NCBI GenBank assembly: GCA_963822695.1
Contig: CAWGJH010000016.1
Location: forward strand, 62,001-126,000
Length of the DNA stretch: 64,000 nucleotides
Direction of reading: 5' to 3'
DNA from: GCA-003244245 sp963822695
GTDB lineage: Bacteria > Actinomycetota > Actinomycetes > Mycobacteriales > Pseudonocardiaceae
Each line of letters starts with the position of its first letter. Position 1 is the stretch's first letter. The notes beneath the pieces are model-generated. The model searched no databases, was not told the DNA's origin, and saw nothing but the letters and a program-made list of their open reading frames with translations. This document shows, piece by piece, positions 16,231 to 25,259 of this stretch. The position numbers were made by a program, and so were the translations under genes.

Positions 16231-17040
16231 CTATCGCAGGTCTGCGACGAGTCGGTCGGCGGCGGCCCTGGCCGGCTCGTCGAGGCCGCGTGCGTCAGCG
16301 CGTTGGTCGGCCATGCGCAGGATGTTGCTGCAGACCCACAGCCGCGCGATCTTCCCTGAGCGGCAGTCGAGGTCGTCGCGGAACTCGGCGTGCACTCGGT
16401 CTGCGGTGTTGGGGACGGCTAGGGCGCTGCCCCACAGGCAGGCCGCGTCGTTGCCCCGGGGCGCCAGTCCCCAGTCGGCCCAGTCCAGCAGGGACAGCCT
16501 CGGGGCGGTAATGTTGCCCCAGTGCAGGTCGCCGTGGGAGGTGGCCCACTCGGTGACGGTGGTGTCCACCGCGCCGCCGAGCACCTGGCTGACCCGCCGG
16601 GTGATCAATTCCTGCCGGCCGGACACCCGCAACGTCCGGAAGCCCGCCAGCGCCGCTAGGGCGGCGCGTAACTCGGCCCACCAGGTGTCCGGTAGGTCGG
16701 GTGGGGCGGTGAGCATGGTGCCGGTTGCGGCCACTACGGGCTCGGTGATCAGCTCCATCTCCTCGGCCCGCCAGACCCGCTCGCGGCTGGTGTCGGCCCA
16801 GGTGGTCGACTGGAACCAGGCGGGCTTGGGGACGCCGGGGATCACTGAGGCGGCTTCCGCGCCGACCCAGGACTGCGGCTGGATCACCAAGCGCGGCCGG
16901 GAATCCACCCGCACCCAGGTGCCCCGGTCGCTGCGGTGCCCGGCTGACTCCGCCCACGCCCCGGTCCTCGCCGATGAACGGTCCAGTCGGACGTTCAGCC
17001 GGCGCTCGACCTGGGCGATCACCTCGTCGGGCAGCTGCAC
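16231..17040 (-). CDS. APH-fold phosphotransferase
   Basis: A 269-residue aminoglycoside-phosphotransferase/choline-kinase-fold protein. The catalytic loop is SHGDLHWGNI (HGDxHxxN) and the metal motif is SLLDWADWG. The N-terminal glycine loop is not strongly conserved. GTG 17040 is chosen because the upstream extension has no family character. It sits directly upstream of the disrupted JmjC gene on the same strand (about 15 bp), so the pair was probably an operon. Substrate unknown: aminoglycosides, nucleosides, amino sugars and homoserine are all phosphorylated by members of this fold. Confidence 0.8.
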   Translation of the reverse strand: MQLPDEVIAQVERRLNVRLDRSSARTGAWAESAGHRSDRGTWVRVDSRPRLVIQPQSWVGAEAASVIPGVPKPAWFQSTTWADTSRERVWRAEEMELITEPVVAATGTMLTAPPDLPDTWWAELRAALAALAGFRTLRVSGRQELITRRVSQVLGGAVDTTVTEWATSHGDLHWGNITAPRLSLLDWADWGLAPRGNDAACLWGSALAVPNTADRVHAEFRDDLDCRSGKIARLWVCSNILRMADQRADARGLDEPARAAADRLVADLR

Positions 17041-17074
17041 TGCGGTGTCCCTTCTTCTCGTCGTCTGGCCACGG

Positions 17075-17512
17075 GTGTCCCGCGCCCTGTCGCAGCCGGA
17101 GGTTGGTGCTCGCGTTGCCGCACGGCTAGGGCGCGCTGAGATCCTCCACGAACCAGGCCGCCAGTTCACCTTCGTGCTCACCGCGGGTGCATTGGGTTGG
17201 CGCGTGGGCAGTCCCGAGGTGATGATGCGGCAGGTCGAGCACATCGCCGAGATGAGTCGGCACCCTCATGCCCGGGTCGGTGTGATCCACTGGGGAGTCG
17301 AGGCCAAGGTCTTCCCACCCTGCGGGTTCGACCTTTACGACGAGCACACCGTCGTGGTCGGGGTCGGCGGCGGGTCTGCGTACTACAACGATCCGGAGGA
17401 TCTCGCGCGGTATGTCGCGATGCTGGCGGCACTTGAGCATCTTGCCGCCTTCGGGGATGAGGCTCGCGCTGAGCTACGACATATCGCAGACAAGTACCGA
17501 GATCTCGCCTGA
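17075..17512 (+). pseudogene. C-terminal DUF5753 fragment of an XRE-family regulator
   Basis: About 145 residues matching the sensor-like DUF5753 half of Scr1-type regulators: SQPEVGARVAARLGRAEILH, GALGWRVGSPEVMMRQVEHI, VGVIHWGVEAK and a FDLYDEHTVVV stretch. The N-terminal helix-turn-helix is missing. A GTG at 17075 could start a short protein, but without the DNA-binding domain it is most likely a remnant. It is divergent from the APH gene, only 34 bp away. Confidence 0.7.
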
Positions 17513-17598
17513 GCTAGAGGATGTGTGATGACCTACGTGATGGGACGTGTACCGCTCCAGTATTATCACCGCTGGGTCTACCGGTGGCACCGGAGAAG

Positions 17599-18447
17599 TC
17601 ATGTCGAGCGCCTCAGCTCGGTAGCGATGCGCTGGATCAGGACTACCGCATCTGGGCCGGTGAGGGAGGCGGCGCGGAGCAGCGCGAAAGCCTTGTTGTA
17701 CACGGCCACCTCGTCCGGTTCGTAGAGCTGTTGTTCGCCTGTCAAGGTCTCGATGTACACCACATCGTCGTGCAGGGAGAAACTCGATAGCGGCATGACG
17801 GGCATCATCGGGAACGGAACGATCCCGAGTTCGACGGTCGGGAGGTCCGAGACAGACACCAATCGATCCAACTGGCCTAGGAGGGTCTTGATTGTCCCTG
17901 GGGTGCTGCGCAGCGCGGCCTCACCGACGATGATCTCGATGCGGCGTCCTGGCTGGTATAGGATGTCTTGGCGCCTGATCCGTTCAGTCGTTACCGCTTC
18001 TGGATCGACGCCTTCTGTCATGGTTGGCCGGTCTGGACTTTCCAGCAGTTCCCGTGTGTATGCGGCGGTCTGTACTAAGCCCGGCACCATCGCTGGCTGC
18101 CATTCGGCGATGTGCGTGGTCTGCGACTCCAGTGCCGCTTGCTGCTGTTGGACTTTGGCGAGGCCGCCTTCGACACGGGACTCGTCGCGGTGGGTGACGT
18201 ACTCGATTCGGGCGGCGGTGAGCAGCCCGAGCAGCTCGGACTCAATGGACTCGCTGGACCGGGTGGCGGCGACCCAGGCGTGGATATCCGCCTCGGTGGG
18301 CAGCTGCTTGCCGGTTTCGAGTTTCGATACCCGTGACTGCTGCCAGCCGATGAGCGCAGCGAACTGGTTGCCTGACGGGGCCGCAGTGGCACGCAGCGCC
18401 CTCAGCCGTGCAGCGAGGCGGGCGCGGCGCGGACTCACCGGCGCCAC
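17599..18447 (-). CDS. XRE-family regulator with DUF5753 domain (Scr1 type)
   Basis: A 282-residue transcription regulator. Residues 5-65 are a lambda-repressor-type helix-turn-helix (RLRALRATAAPSGNQFAALIGWQQSRVSKLETGKQ), and the remainder is DUF5753 (WQPAMVPGLVQTAAYTRELL, RQDILYQPGRRIEIIVGEAALR). GTG 18447 is preceded by GAAGGGG. It is followed on the same transcript, in the order of the minus strand, by nothing coding for 80 bp; upstream on the same strand lie the DUF6879 gene and a 73-residue gene. In actinomycetes such trios are common and usually act as small developmental or antibiotic-related regulatory modules, which is an inference here. Confidence 0.88.
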   Translation of the reverse strand: MAPVSPRRARLAARLRALRATAAPSGNQFAALIGWQQSRVSKLETGKQLPTEADIHAWVAATRSSESIESELLGLLTAARIEYVTHRDESRVEGGLAKVQQQQAALESQTTHIAEWQPAMVPGLVQTAAYTRELLESPDRPTMTEGVDPEAVTTERIRRQDILYQPGRRIEIIVGEAALRSTPGTIKTLLGQLDRLVSVSDLPTVELGIVPFPMMPVMPLSSFSLHDDVVYIETLTGEQQLYEPDEVAVYNKAFALLRAASLTGPDAVVLIQRIATELRRST

Positions 18448-18463
18448 CGAATGTCCCCTTCGC

Positions 18464-19054
18464 TCAGGACGCTCTGAATTGCCTGGGTAGGCTCTCGACG
18501 AGTTGGGGGTGCACATCGATGTAATGTCGCCACGGCAGCGCGCGTTGTAGCGCAGCCTCGCGCCAGACGCACGCTTGCTCGATGGCGGCGGGGTCGGTGG
18601 CTTCCTCTGTTGCCAGCCACGCTCCGCTCTGGTTGTAGCGCAATGCGAAGAGCACACTGAGGTCGAAGAGCCAGAAGTCGGTCCGCTCGGGGAGATCTGG
18701 GGGCCACTGCTGTCCAACTGCGACCGGGACGATGCGGATGTCCTCCCCGGCGTCCACATTCGGTTGGTAGCCCCACGTGAGCTCGAACCGCACGTAGTCC
18801 GTGATCGGCTCGGTGACCACATGGACCCGCTGCATGACACAGCCCGCTGCCCGGCGATCGCGAACCAGCGCGGTCCAATCGCGCTTGGCGGGAGTGATCA
18901 GGTGTGGCTGACCGGCGAGGAACGCGGCCAGGGCCGGGTCCTCCCCGGAGCTGCCGTAGTTCTGCAGCGTCTCCAGCCGGAAGATGTTGGTCCGGGCCTG
19001 CCCGAAGTGCTCGTCGAACCCGGTCGCGTTGGCTGCCGGCGGCCGGGCTGGCAT
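18464..19054 (-). CDS. DUF6879-family protein
   Basis: A 196-residue protein of the family now called DUF6879, abundant next to XRE/DUF5753 regulators in actinomycetes. Signature stretches are FDEHFGQARTNIFRLETL near the N-terminus, VTEPITDYVRFELTWGY in the middle, and the aromatic FWLFD motif followed by a tail with WREAALQ. ATG 19054 overlaps the stop of the preceding small gene (ATGA), and its own stop lies 16 bp before the XRE start, so the three genes form an operon. Biochemical function unknown; a partner of the regulator is likely. Confidence 0.8.
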   Translation of the reverse strand: MPARPPAANATGFDEHFGQARTNIFRLETLQNYGSSGEDPALAAFLAGQPHLITPAKRDWTALVRDRRAAGCVMQRVHVVTEPITDYVRFELTWGYQPNVDAGEDIRIVPVAVGQQWPPDLPERTDFWLFDLSVLFALRYNQSGAWLATEEATDPAAIEQACVWREAALQRALPWRHYIDVHPQLVESLPRQFRAS

Positions 19055-19275
19055 CAGAGTGCCCCGAGGTACCGGCGTACGGCCTCGATGACGACCTCGC
19101 GGTTGATGCGGATGACCGCTTCGTGCGGGAGCACGTTCTTGACCTCGGCGTCGCCGACAGTGGGTCCTACCAGGGGTCCTACCAGGACGAAGTCGGCGCT
19201 GTCGAGGTCGTCGTGGACTGAAGGGCACTTCTTCTCGCCGCTCTGCGCGTCCTTCGCGAGCAACACGAGTCGCAT
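19054..19275 (-). CDS. Small conserved protein upstream of DUF6879
   Basis: A 73-residue protein beginning MRLVLLAKDAQSG, containing CPSVHDD and a LPHEAVIRINREVVIEAVRRYL ending. From memory, similar short proteins precede DUF6879 genes. A 12-bp tandem repeat (GGGGTCCTACCA, from 19161) encodes the doubled VGPLVGP stretch. Its stop overlaps the DUF6879 start, which supports coupling. Function unknown. Confidence 0.7.
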   Translation of the reverse strand: MRLVLLAKDAQSGEKKCPSVHDDLDSADFVLVGPLVGPTVGDAEVKNVLPHEAVIRINREVVIEAVRRYLGAL

Positions 19276-19533
19276 GATGATCCTCTCGCTAGCCGTAAAC
19301 TAGTGCTTACACTATGACATGTCTTGCTCACGGTGTACATATATTCGATTTCTAGCCTTGTTAAAATCATAGCGAGAGGGTAGCTTCGGAGGGGTCGGTG
19401 CTCAGTCCGCCCCTGTTGACCTCGAAGACAACGGGGGACCTAACACCCGGCCCAGGCGTCTGCCCGCAGGTGACCCTTGGTCGAGCTACCTGGTAGCCCC
19501 CGTGCGCTCAACCTATGATGACAAGGAGTAACG
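19276..19533. promoter_or_regulatory. AT-rich divergent intergenic region
   Basis: This 258-bp stretch separates the minus-strand small gene/DUF6879/XRE operon from the plus-strand 132-residue gene. The part from 19295 to 19375 is notably AT rich for this genome (for example TACATATATTCGATTT) and includes the imperfect palindrome TAGTGCTTACACTA. It probably holds promoters for both directions. No specific operator could be identified. Confidence 0.45.
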
Positions 19534-19932
19534 ATGTTCAACGGCACCCTGCCATCCGCTGAAGCCAATACAGGCGACGGGTTGACTGAGCTGGCCCGGT
19601 TCTTCGCCGTTGCCGCTGACAGTACTCAGATGTGCCCGATGTTCTCGACCTACATCGACCGGGCATGGCACACCCTACTCGCCACACCCGACTCGTATGC
19701 CCAGTTCAGCCGGGAGGCCTGCGGCCAGGTTCTCGGTCACCAGGCGAGCCTGGGAGAAGGCCGGATTCCCTGGGTCCCTGACTATGAGGCCCGCTTCGGG
19801 AAGCTCGCTGCACTGTGGTTCGCCGATGCGACCGGCACAGTAGACCAGACCGCGTACGCCACCTACCGCGCGACCGGCGAGGTCTTCCATTCCTGGGACT
19901 GCAACCCGACCACCAACGAAGACGACGAATAA
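19534..19932 (+). CDS. Conserved hypothetical protein (132 aa), first gene of a putative three-gene operon
   Basis: Not assigned to a named family with certainty. Conserved-looking features are TYIDRAWHTLLATPDSYAQF, which resembles the WH motif of glycine-rich-domain-like proteins, then VPDYEARFGKLAALWFADATG and a terminal HSWDCNP. The protein is soluble, tryptophan and cysteine containing, and acidic at the C-terminus. ATG 19534 has an AAGGAG ribosome site. The next gene starts 71 bp downstream, and a kinase-like gene follows with a 4-bp overlap, so the three may act together. Confidence 0.65.
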   Translation: MFNGTLPSAEANTGDGLTELARFFAVAADSTQMCPMFSTYIDRAWHTLLATPDSYAQFSREACGQVLGHQASLGEGRIPWVPDYEARFGKLAALWFADATGTVDQTAYATYRATGEVFHSWDCNPTTNEDDE

Positions 19933-20003
19933 CCAACTCTCAGCCCCTGCCACGCCAGACCCCGGACGGCGTGGCACGGGCCAACCCTGTCACGGAGATG
20001 CTC

Positions 20004-20690
20004 ATGTTGCGCCTGTCCGTCAACTACACCACCGAACCCGACACCATCGTGCCCGGGTTCAGCGGCTACCTGGACGCCATGACCGACCATTGCCCTTTCC
20101 TGAGTCCCTCTCTGCAGCGAGGTCTTATCCGCTGGCTTCGCTATGAGACAAACGCGGAAGCCCACCAGCTTCCTGATCTTCAGTGTGAGATCTTCGCCGC
20201 CGCGGTCGAGCACATGGAGCTTCTCCGCGACCAGCGCCGTTCCCGGCCCTCTGCGGACGCCGTCCTGCTGTGCGACAACCTCGCCATCCGGTGGATTGGA
20301 GTCCAGGACCCGAACGTGCACCGCCGTGCCTTGGCATGGCCGCACTGGATGCTCAAAACCATCTACACACCGCTGGGCTACATGATCGGCAAGTTCTCTC
20401 TGCACGCCCATGGCACCGACCGGCGCGGCATATGGGTACCCCCGGTGCCGTTGAGCTTCCTGTCCCTCCGGGTCGCCGTGCAGCGCAAAGATCCCCAGTT
20501 CCTCCACGAGACACCGCACATCGCGGAGCAACTCGCGGCCGCACACGACCATGGGCAACACCCCTTCGCCCAGATCCCCGACCTGGTCGGCATCCCCCTC
20601 AGTCGCCGCGCACTGCGGGCACCCGAGCGGTATCAACGGGTGAACGCCTGGGCGCGAGCCCGCATCCCCCGAGGGCAGGCCGGCTCGTGA
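20004..20690 (+). CDS. Hypothetical protein, DUF6875-like
   Basis: A 228-residue soluble protein. The C-terminal half (LGYMIGKF, then VPPVPLSFLSLRVAVQRKDP and FLHETP) resembles the pattern I recall for DUF6875, where a GxMxGxF segment is followed by a PVPxLxxR segment and a DPxFL motif; this is a weak, memory-based match. ATG 20004 is favoured over ATG 19998 because GGAG lies 6 bp before it. The stop overlaps the GTG start of the kinase-like gene by 4 bp. Function unknown. Confidence 0.6.
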   Translation: MLRLSVNYTTEPDTIVPGFSGYLDAMTDHCPFLSPSLQRGLIRWLRYETNAEAHQLPDLQCEIFAAAVEHMELLRDQRRSRPSADAVLLCDNLAIRWIGVQDPNVHRRALAWPHWMLKTIYTPLGYMIGKFSLHAHGTDRRGIWVPPVPLSFLSLRVAVQRKDPQFLHETPHIAEQLAAAHDHGQHPFAQIPDLVGIPLSRRALRAPERYQRVNAWARARIPRGQAGS

Positions 20691-21721
20691 CCGCCACACT
20701 GGGGCTTATGTATCACCACCTCCCAGACGTGGTCAGCCTCGCCGAACACGTGGGGAACCACCTCGGGGACGCATGCGGCGGCGTCGAGCTCGTCGCCGAC
20801 CGGCGCGGATCCCGCGTCTACCGGCTGCGGTTCGCCACTGGCGATGTGGTACTCAAACTCGCTTCCCATAACGCCGAGGAACACGGCGTGCGTGAGGCCG
20901 AACACTTGGCTCGCCGCGAGGCCGCCGTCCTCACCCACCTGCACGACTTCACCCCTGGCTACCTCATTGACTCCGGCGACCTGGACGGCGGCGGCTCCTG
21001 GCTGGCCCTGCGCTGGCTCGAAGGCATCACCCCTCACCGGCTGTTCACACCGGCCCGGCACGGCGACGACTCACCCGCCCAACGCGACACCATCCTCCAC
21101 ACCGCCGTCGCCATCGCTGACCGGCTGGCTGCGCTCCACGCCCAGGGATGGCATCACGCGGACCTCCAACCCGCCCACATCCTGCTGGGGTCCAGCAGTG
21201 TCCACCTCATCGACTTCGCCCTGGCCCAAGGCCCACACCCGCTCCAACCAGACGTCACCTACCGGGGAGGCATGGTCCACTTCATCGCCCCCGAAACCGC
21301 TACCCACATCCTCGCCACCCCCGACGACCAGCCCATCGTCATCGACGAATGTGCTGAGGTCTACGCCTTTGCCGCCGTCCTCCACCTCGCTTGGACCGGC
21401 CTACCCCCCACCCCCTACACCCACAACCAAGCATCCTGGCGAGACAAACTCAAAGACGTAGCGCACGGGCGCCACCACGATTTCGTAGCCATACGGCCCT
21501 GGCCATGGCCCCCCTTCGAAAACGCCCTGCGCCACGCGCTCACCCCCGACCCTGTGGACAGAATCCCCTCAATGACAGGATTCCGTGACGCCCTCTCATC
21601 CCAGCCCGGAACGTGCCCGCCTTGGAGCGAGGTTGCGGGAACTACGCGCCAGCGCGTTCCGCTCCGGGTCGGCAATGACCCGGCACCTCGGGTGGCAGCA
21701 GACTTGCGTCAACAAGCTTGA
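20687..21721 (+). CDS. Protein-kinase-fold protein with altered 3' end
   Basis: A 344-residue kinase-like protein. Recognisable are VVLKLAS with the ATP-lysine, the catalytic loop HHADLQPAHILL (HxD in place of HRD, with His where Asn is usual) and LIDFALAQG as a DFG equivalent. The loop after it (GMVHFIAPETATH) looks like the APE region of Ser/Thr kinases. GTG 20687 overlaps the previous stop. The last 40 residues, after FRDALSS at about 21595, are arginine and proline rich and overlap, in another frame, the start of an XRE gene fragment, so the original C-terminus has probably been altered. Target unknown. Confidence 0.72.
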   Translation: MTATLGLMYHHLPDVVSLAEHVGNHLGDACGGVELVADRRGSRVYRLRFATGDVVLKLASHNAEEHGVREAEHLARREAAVLTHLHDFTPGYLIDSGDLDGGGSWLALRWLEGITPHRLFTPARHGDDSPAQRDTILHTAVAIADRLAALHAQGWHHADLQPAHILLGSSSVHLIDFALAQGPHPLQPDVTYRGGMVHFIAPETATHILATPDDQPIVIDECAEVYAFAAVLHLAWTGLPPTPYTHNQASWRDKLKDVAHGRHHDFVAIRPWPWPPFENALRHALTPDPVDRIPSMTGFRDALSSQPGTCPPWSEVAGTTRQRVPLRVGNDPAPRVAADLRQQA

Positions 21722-21740
21722 GCACGGCTATCAGCCAATG
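21585..21740 (+). pseudogene. N-terminal fragment of an XRE regulator
   Basis: In a frame different from the kinase, GTG 21585 opens a sequence with RARLGARLRELRASAFRSGS and LGWQQTCVNKLEHGYQ, the typical helix-turn-helix of Scr1-type regulators. After about 50 residues the similarity stops, and no sensor domain follows. A truncated remnant overlapping the kinase 3' end. Confidence 0.65.
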
Positions 21741-21806
21741 TCCGGAGTCTCGCGGGTCGCGGGATCACGGTCCAGACGGGGACCCCCTCCGCGTCCGTGG
21801 GCGGGG

Positions 21807-22070
21807 TTAGGTGGCGGAACTCGACGCCAGGCCATAAGCAGCGAACTGCTCGTCCAGCGCCTTGACTGCCGGGGTGCCCTGCCAGGGCTGCATCCGGGCG
21901 CGCGTCGTGCGCAGTTCCTTCACCAGCCGTTCCGACCAGACCTGGGCGACGGGGCTGGCGGCGCTACCGACGACCCGAGCTGCCTCATCGATCTCGCCGG
22001 ATTCCAGGTATGCCTTACCCAGAAAAATCCTACAGAAGGCCAAGTCGCCCACAAAAGACTTATCATTCAT
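21807..22070 (-). pseudogene. C-terminal fragment of an XRE/TPR-type regulator
   Basis: An 87-residue piece with AYLESGEIDEAARVVGSAAS, SERLVKELRTTRARMQPW and TPAVKALDEQF, matching the C-terminal helical repeats of large actinobacterial XRE/TPR regulators. The N-terminal and middle parts are missing: the IS66-like remnant begins about 100 bp beyond its 5' end. Probably a relic cut by transposition. Confidence 0.6.
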
Positions 22071-22169
22071 ACGCGCTTCGAACGGCGGTAGCAGTGCGGC
22101 GTGTGACGCACCATAGTAAACAGTGTGAATTCAGTCGTGCACAGTCGTCACACTTTTTATTTTTTTTTG

Positions 22170-23165
22170 AGGACCTGGGTGGCGCCCGGGATCTGGGGAT
22201 CGTGGACCGCTATCAGCAACACGAGATCCCGCGGGTCGCCGTGAAGGTCACGCAGTACGACCAGCACCAGGTGGAATGCGGCTGCGGGAAGGTCCACACC
22301 GCGCAGCGGCCTGACGGGGCCCGGTCCGGGCCGGTCGGGTACGGCCCCAGCCTGGCGGCCTTCGCGGTGTACCTGATGGTGGTGCACTTCATCCCCGCGC
22401 ACCGCGTCGTCGCGCTGCTGGAGTCGCTGACCGGCGCGGCACCCTCGGTCGGGTTCGTGCACGGCATGATCAACCGCGCGGCGGGGCTGCTCACCGGCGT
22501 GGACCAGCGGATCCGGGCGTTGGTCACCCTCGCGTATGCGGTGTGCTGCGATGAGACCCCACTGCGGGTCGGCCCGAACACCGCGCCGGCGGGCAAGAAG
22601 AAGGCCGAGCGGTACCTGCTGGTGGCCGCCACCGAGCTCTACACCCACTACCTGATCGGTGACCGGTCCATGGACACCTTCACGGCGTTCGTGGTCAAGG
22701 ACCTGACCAACTCGGTGATCGTGCACGACCGCTACCAGAACTATGACTCCGCCCAGCTCGGGACGCTGGTCCACCAGCTGTGCTGTGCTCACCTCCTACG
22801 TGATCTTGACGACGCCGCGCAGGTCTAACCCGACGCGGTGTGGCCCACCCAGATCGCCGACGCGCTGCGTGAGCTGATCCACCAGGCCAACCTCGCCCGC
22901 GAAGCGGGCCTGCCCGCGATCGCCGCCGACATCCGCGACGCACTGCTCACCCGCCTGCGCAACGGGATGCTGGTCGGGCTGTCCGACACCACCTCCCACG
23001 GCACCCGCCCCGGGGAACGCAAGGCCCGGCTCCTGCTGGAAGTCCTGCGCGACCGCCCCGACGACGTGCTGCGCTTCGCCCACGACCTCAAGGTGCCCCC
23101 CACCTCCAACCAGGCCGAACGCGACCTACGACCCAGCAAGATCCAACAGAAGATCTCCGGGCGGC
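22170..23165 (+). pseudogene. Decayed IS66-family transposase
   Basis: An IS66-type transposase lacking its N-terminus and its last part. The body reads ARDLGIVDRYQQHEIPRVAV, the CGCGKVH zinc motif, CCDETPLRVG and VIVHDRYQNYDSAQLG with HQLCCAHLLRDL, which is the DDE_Tnp_IS66 core. An in-frame TAA occurs at 22826-22828, just before PDAVWPTQIADALREL, and the frame then resumes to NQAERDLRPSKIQQKISGRL, where the 3' end is lost at about 23160. It is preceded by a T-rich tract (22152-22170). No terminal repeats were found. Inactive. Confidence 0.85.
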
Positions 23166-23383
23166 TGACCAGCGTGCTTCTTGGGCTCAGGATTGGGTGG
23201 TGAGCGCCGGGCTGGATGTCCCCTATTCTGGGGCTCCCCCGTCGGTCTGGTGGCTCCCCGACTCTGGGTGTCGTCCACCGATGAAGGGCGCAGGAACGAG
23301 GTTGCCGACGTGGTAAGCGAAACAAGCCGGGGCGAAGTTCTCGCTGACGGGCCGATTATCCTGCCCGCGCACACCGTGGAACC

Positions 23384-24121
23384 CTAGCATCGTGAGCAAC
23401 GTCGATGAGATGCGATGGCGGCTACTCTGGGAACAGCTAGGGAAAATATATCGACAGGCCCAACAGTAGTCGTCCGCGACGATGCACAAGGGCATACTCC
23501 CTGACCAGAACGTCGAAATACTCCTGCGGCTGGCCGGAGCCACGCGCGCTGCTGCAGACCCGCCAGTGCATCCTGCAGCCGCTGCTGCTCCTGCTCGGTG
23601 TCCAGCGCATGCTGGTCACTTGGGCGGGCGACCATACCGAGGATCCGCAGCGGCGCCGCGACCCGCAGCGGCTGGCGTGGGGACAGCACCTGGAGGTAGC
23701 GCACGAGGGGCATGGTCAAGCCCAGGTAGTCCTGTTGACGGGGATCGACCAGAAATTCCCACGGCAGCCGGGCCAGCTCTGGCGGCCGTATCCGCAGCAC
23801 CAGTCGCAGCACACCGCCGTTCTCCCGAGCGCGCTGCCTGCTGGCCACGCACAGGGCCCACACATCGTCAGCGATCAGCGCCTTGAACAACCGTTGGCCC
23901 AGCTCCCGCACCGGCTGTTCGTCCTCGGTGGGTGCGCGGCGCACCACCGCGGAGGACGTCAGTACCTTGTTTTTGATCACGGAGAGCTGATGGTCGAGCT
24001 CGGCGGGGGTTAGGGACCACCACAGCGTGGTGGCAGCCTCCCCGCCCGGTGCACGCGCGACCACCGGATAGCTGCCTGCCATACCCAGGCCGATCTCCAG
24101 CTCCGAGTCGAGCGTGGTCAT
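23384..24121 (-). pseudogene. Truncated CHAT-domain protein
   Basis: The N-terminal part of an actinobacterial CHAT (caspase-like) protein: MTTLDSELEIGLG start at 24121, LRIRPPELARLPWEFLVDP, then DYLGLTMPLVRYLQV and PLRILGMVARPSD. Similarity ends near 23560 (LQDALAGLQQRAW), before the catalytic His and Cys of the caspase fold, and the rest is frame-shifted low-complexity sequence. Full-length relatives are over 600 residues. It is non-functional as a protease. The 218 bp between this gene's end and the IS66 remnant hold nothing recognisable. Confidence 0.7.
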
Positions 24122-24272
24122 CACTCGGCCCTCCGCGCCGGTCACCCCGCACCGCACGCAAGTTGTCACCGAATCTTACGAAGGACCAGCTCTGCACATG
24201 CAGGTAGGACACCTTGGTCACTTGTAGGCTCGGCGGTGCGGGTGGGCCAGGCAGGGTGAGGAGGCGCCGGGC

Positions 24273-25196
24273 GTGTCAGCGGGCGGTGGAACAATGGCGA
24301 TCGTGACGGCGTTGCTGGCCAACGCCGGTATCGCGGTGGCGAAGTTCATCGGTTACCTGATCACCGGGTCGTCGTCGATGCTCGCCGAGGCGGTGCACTC
24401 GGTGGCCGATACCTCCAACCAGGGTCTGTTGTTATTCGGCGGCAAGCGTGCCCGTCGGGAAGCTACCCAGGAGCATCCCTTCGGCCACGGTCGCGACCGC
24501 TATTTTTATTCCTTCGTGGTGGCGCTGTTGCTGTTCAGTCTCGGTTCGGTGTTCGCGCTCTTTGAAGGCGCCCACAAGCTGCTCAGCCACGAAAAGATCA
24601 GCTCGCCACTAGTCGCGATGGGGATCCTGGTGGTGGCGATCGTGCTGGAGAGCCTGAGTTTCCGCACCGCGATCAGGAGTTCCCGGCCGCTCAAGGGCGA
24701 CGGTAGCTGGTGGCAGTTCATCAAGCAGTCCAAGGCCCCGGAGCTTCCGGTGGTGCTGCTGGAGGATACGGGCGCGCTGATCGGGCTGCTGCTGGCCTTC
24801 GGTGGTGTCGGGCTGGCGGTGCTCACCGGGGAGCCGGTCTGGGATGCGATCGGCACGCTGAGCATCGGCGTCCTGCTCGGCGTCATCGCGATCATCCTCA
24901 TCGTGGAGACCAAGAGCCTGCTGATCGGGGAGGGTTCCAGCCCGGACGAGCTGTACCGCATCTGTACCGCGATGGTGGGGCGCGGCGTGGACCGGGTGAT
25001 CCACCTGCGGACCCAGTACCTCGGCCCGGATGAGCTGCTGATCGCCGCGAAGATCGCGGTGCCAGCCACCCTGTCCACCGCCGAGGTAGCCCGGATCATT
25101 GATGAGGCCGAGACGCGGGTCCGCGGTGCGGTCCCCGCCGCCCGGATCATCTACCTGGAGCCGGACCTGGACCGCACCCCCGCGCATACCAGCTGA
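24273..25196 (+). CDS. Cation diffusion facilitator family transporter
   Basis: A 307-residue metal exporter of the ZnT9-like branch of the CDF family. Four to six transmembrane helices are present, with AEAVHSVADTSNQ in helix 2 (the His/Asp metal site in the form HSVAD), the loop HPFGHGRDRYFYS and helix-5 LLEDTGALIG. The cytoplasmic C-terminal domain (about 210-300) has RGVDRVIHLRTQYLGPDELL. The start is GTG 24273 with GAGGAGG upstream. In relatives a CDF gene lies near manA, so this appears to be core chromosome that the accessory genes have pushed away. Likely substrates are zinc or manganese. Confidence 0.9.
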   Translation: MSAGGGTMAIVTALLANAGIAVAKFIGYLITGSSSMLAEAVHSVADTSNQGLLLFGGKRARREATQEHPFGHGRDRYFYSFVVALLLFSLGSVFALFEGAHKLLSHEKISSPLVAMGILVVAIVLESLSFRTAIRSSRPLKGDGSWWQFIKQSKAPELPVVLLEDTGALIGLLLAFGGVGLAVLTGEPVWDAIGTLSIGVLLGVIAIILIVETKSLLIGEGSSPDELYRICTAMVGRGVDRVIHLRTQYLGPDELLIAAKIAVPATLSTAEVARIIDEAETRVRGAVPAARIIYLEPDLDRTPAHTS

Positions 25197-25259
25197 GCGT
25201 TGTCGGTGGGTCTGGGTAAGGTCCCGCAACAGGCGTTGGTGGTTGGGAGGGAAGGGCAC

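Noticed and set aside
20687..21721. Lanthipeptide synthetase-type kinase domain
   Set aside because: Only the kinase-like part is present; no cyclase domain or precursor peptide was found nearby.
23181..23387. 68-residue plus-strand frame after the IS66 remnant
   Set aside because: No ribosome site, no similarity that I recognise, and it lies in decayed sequence.
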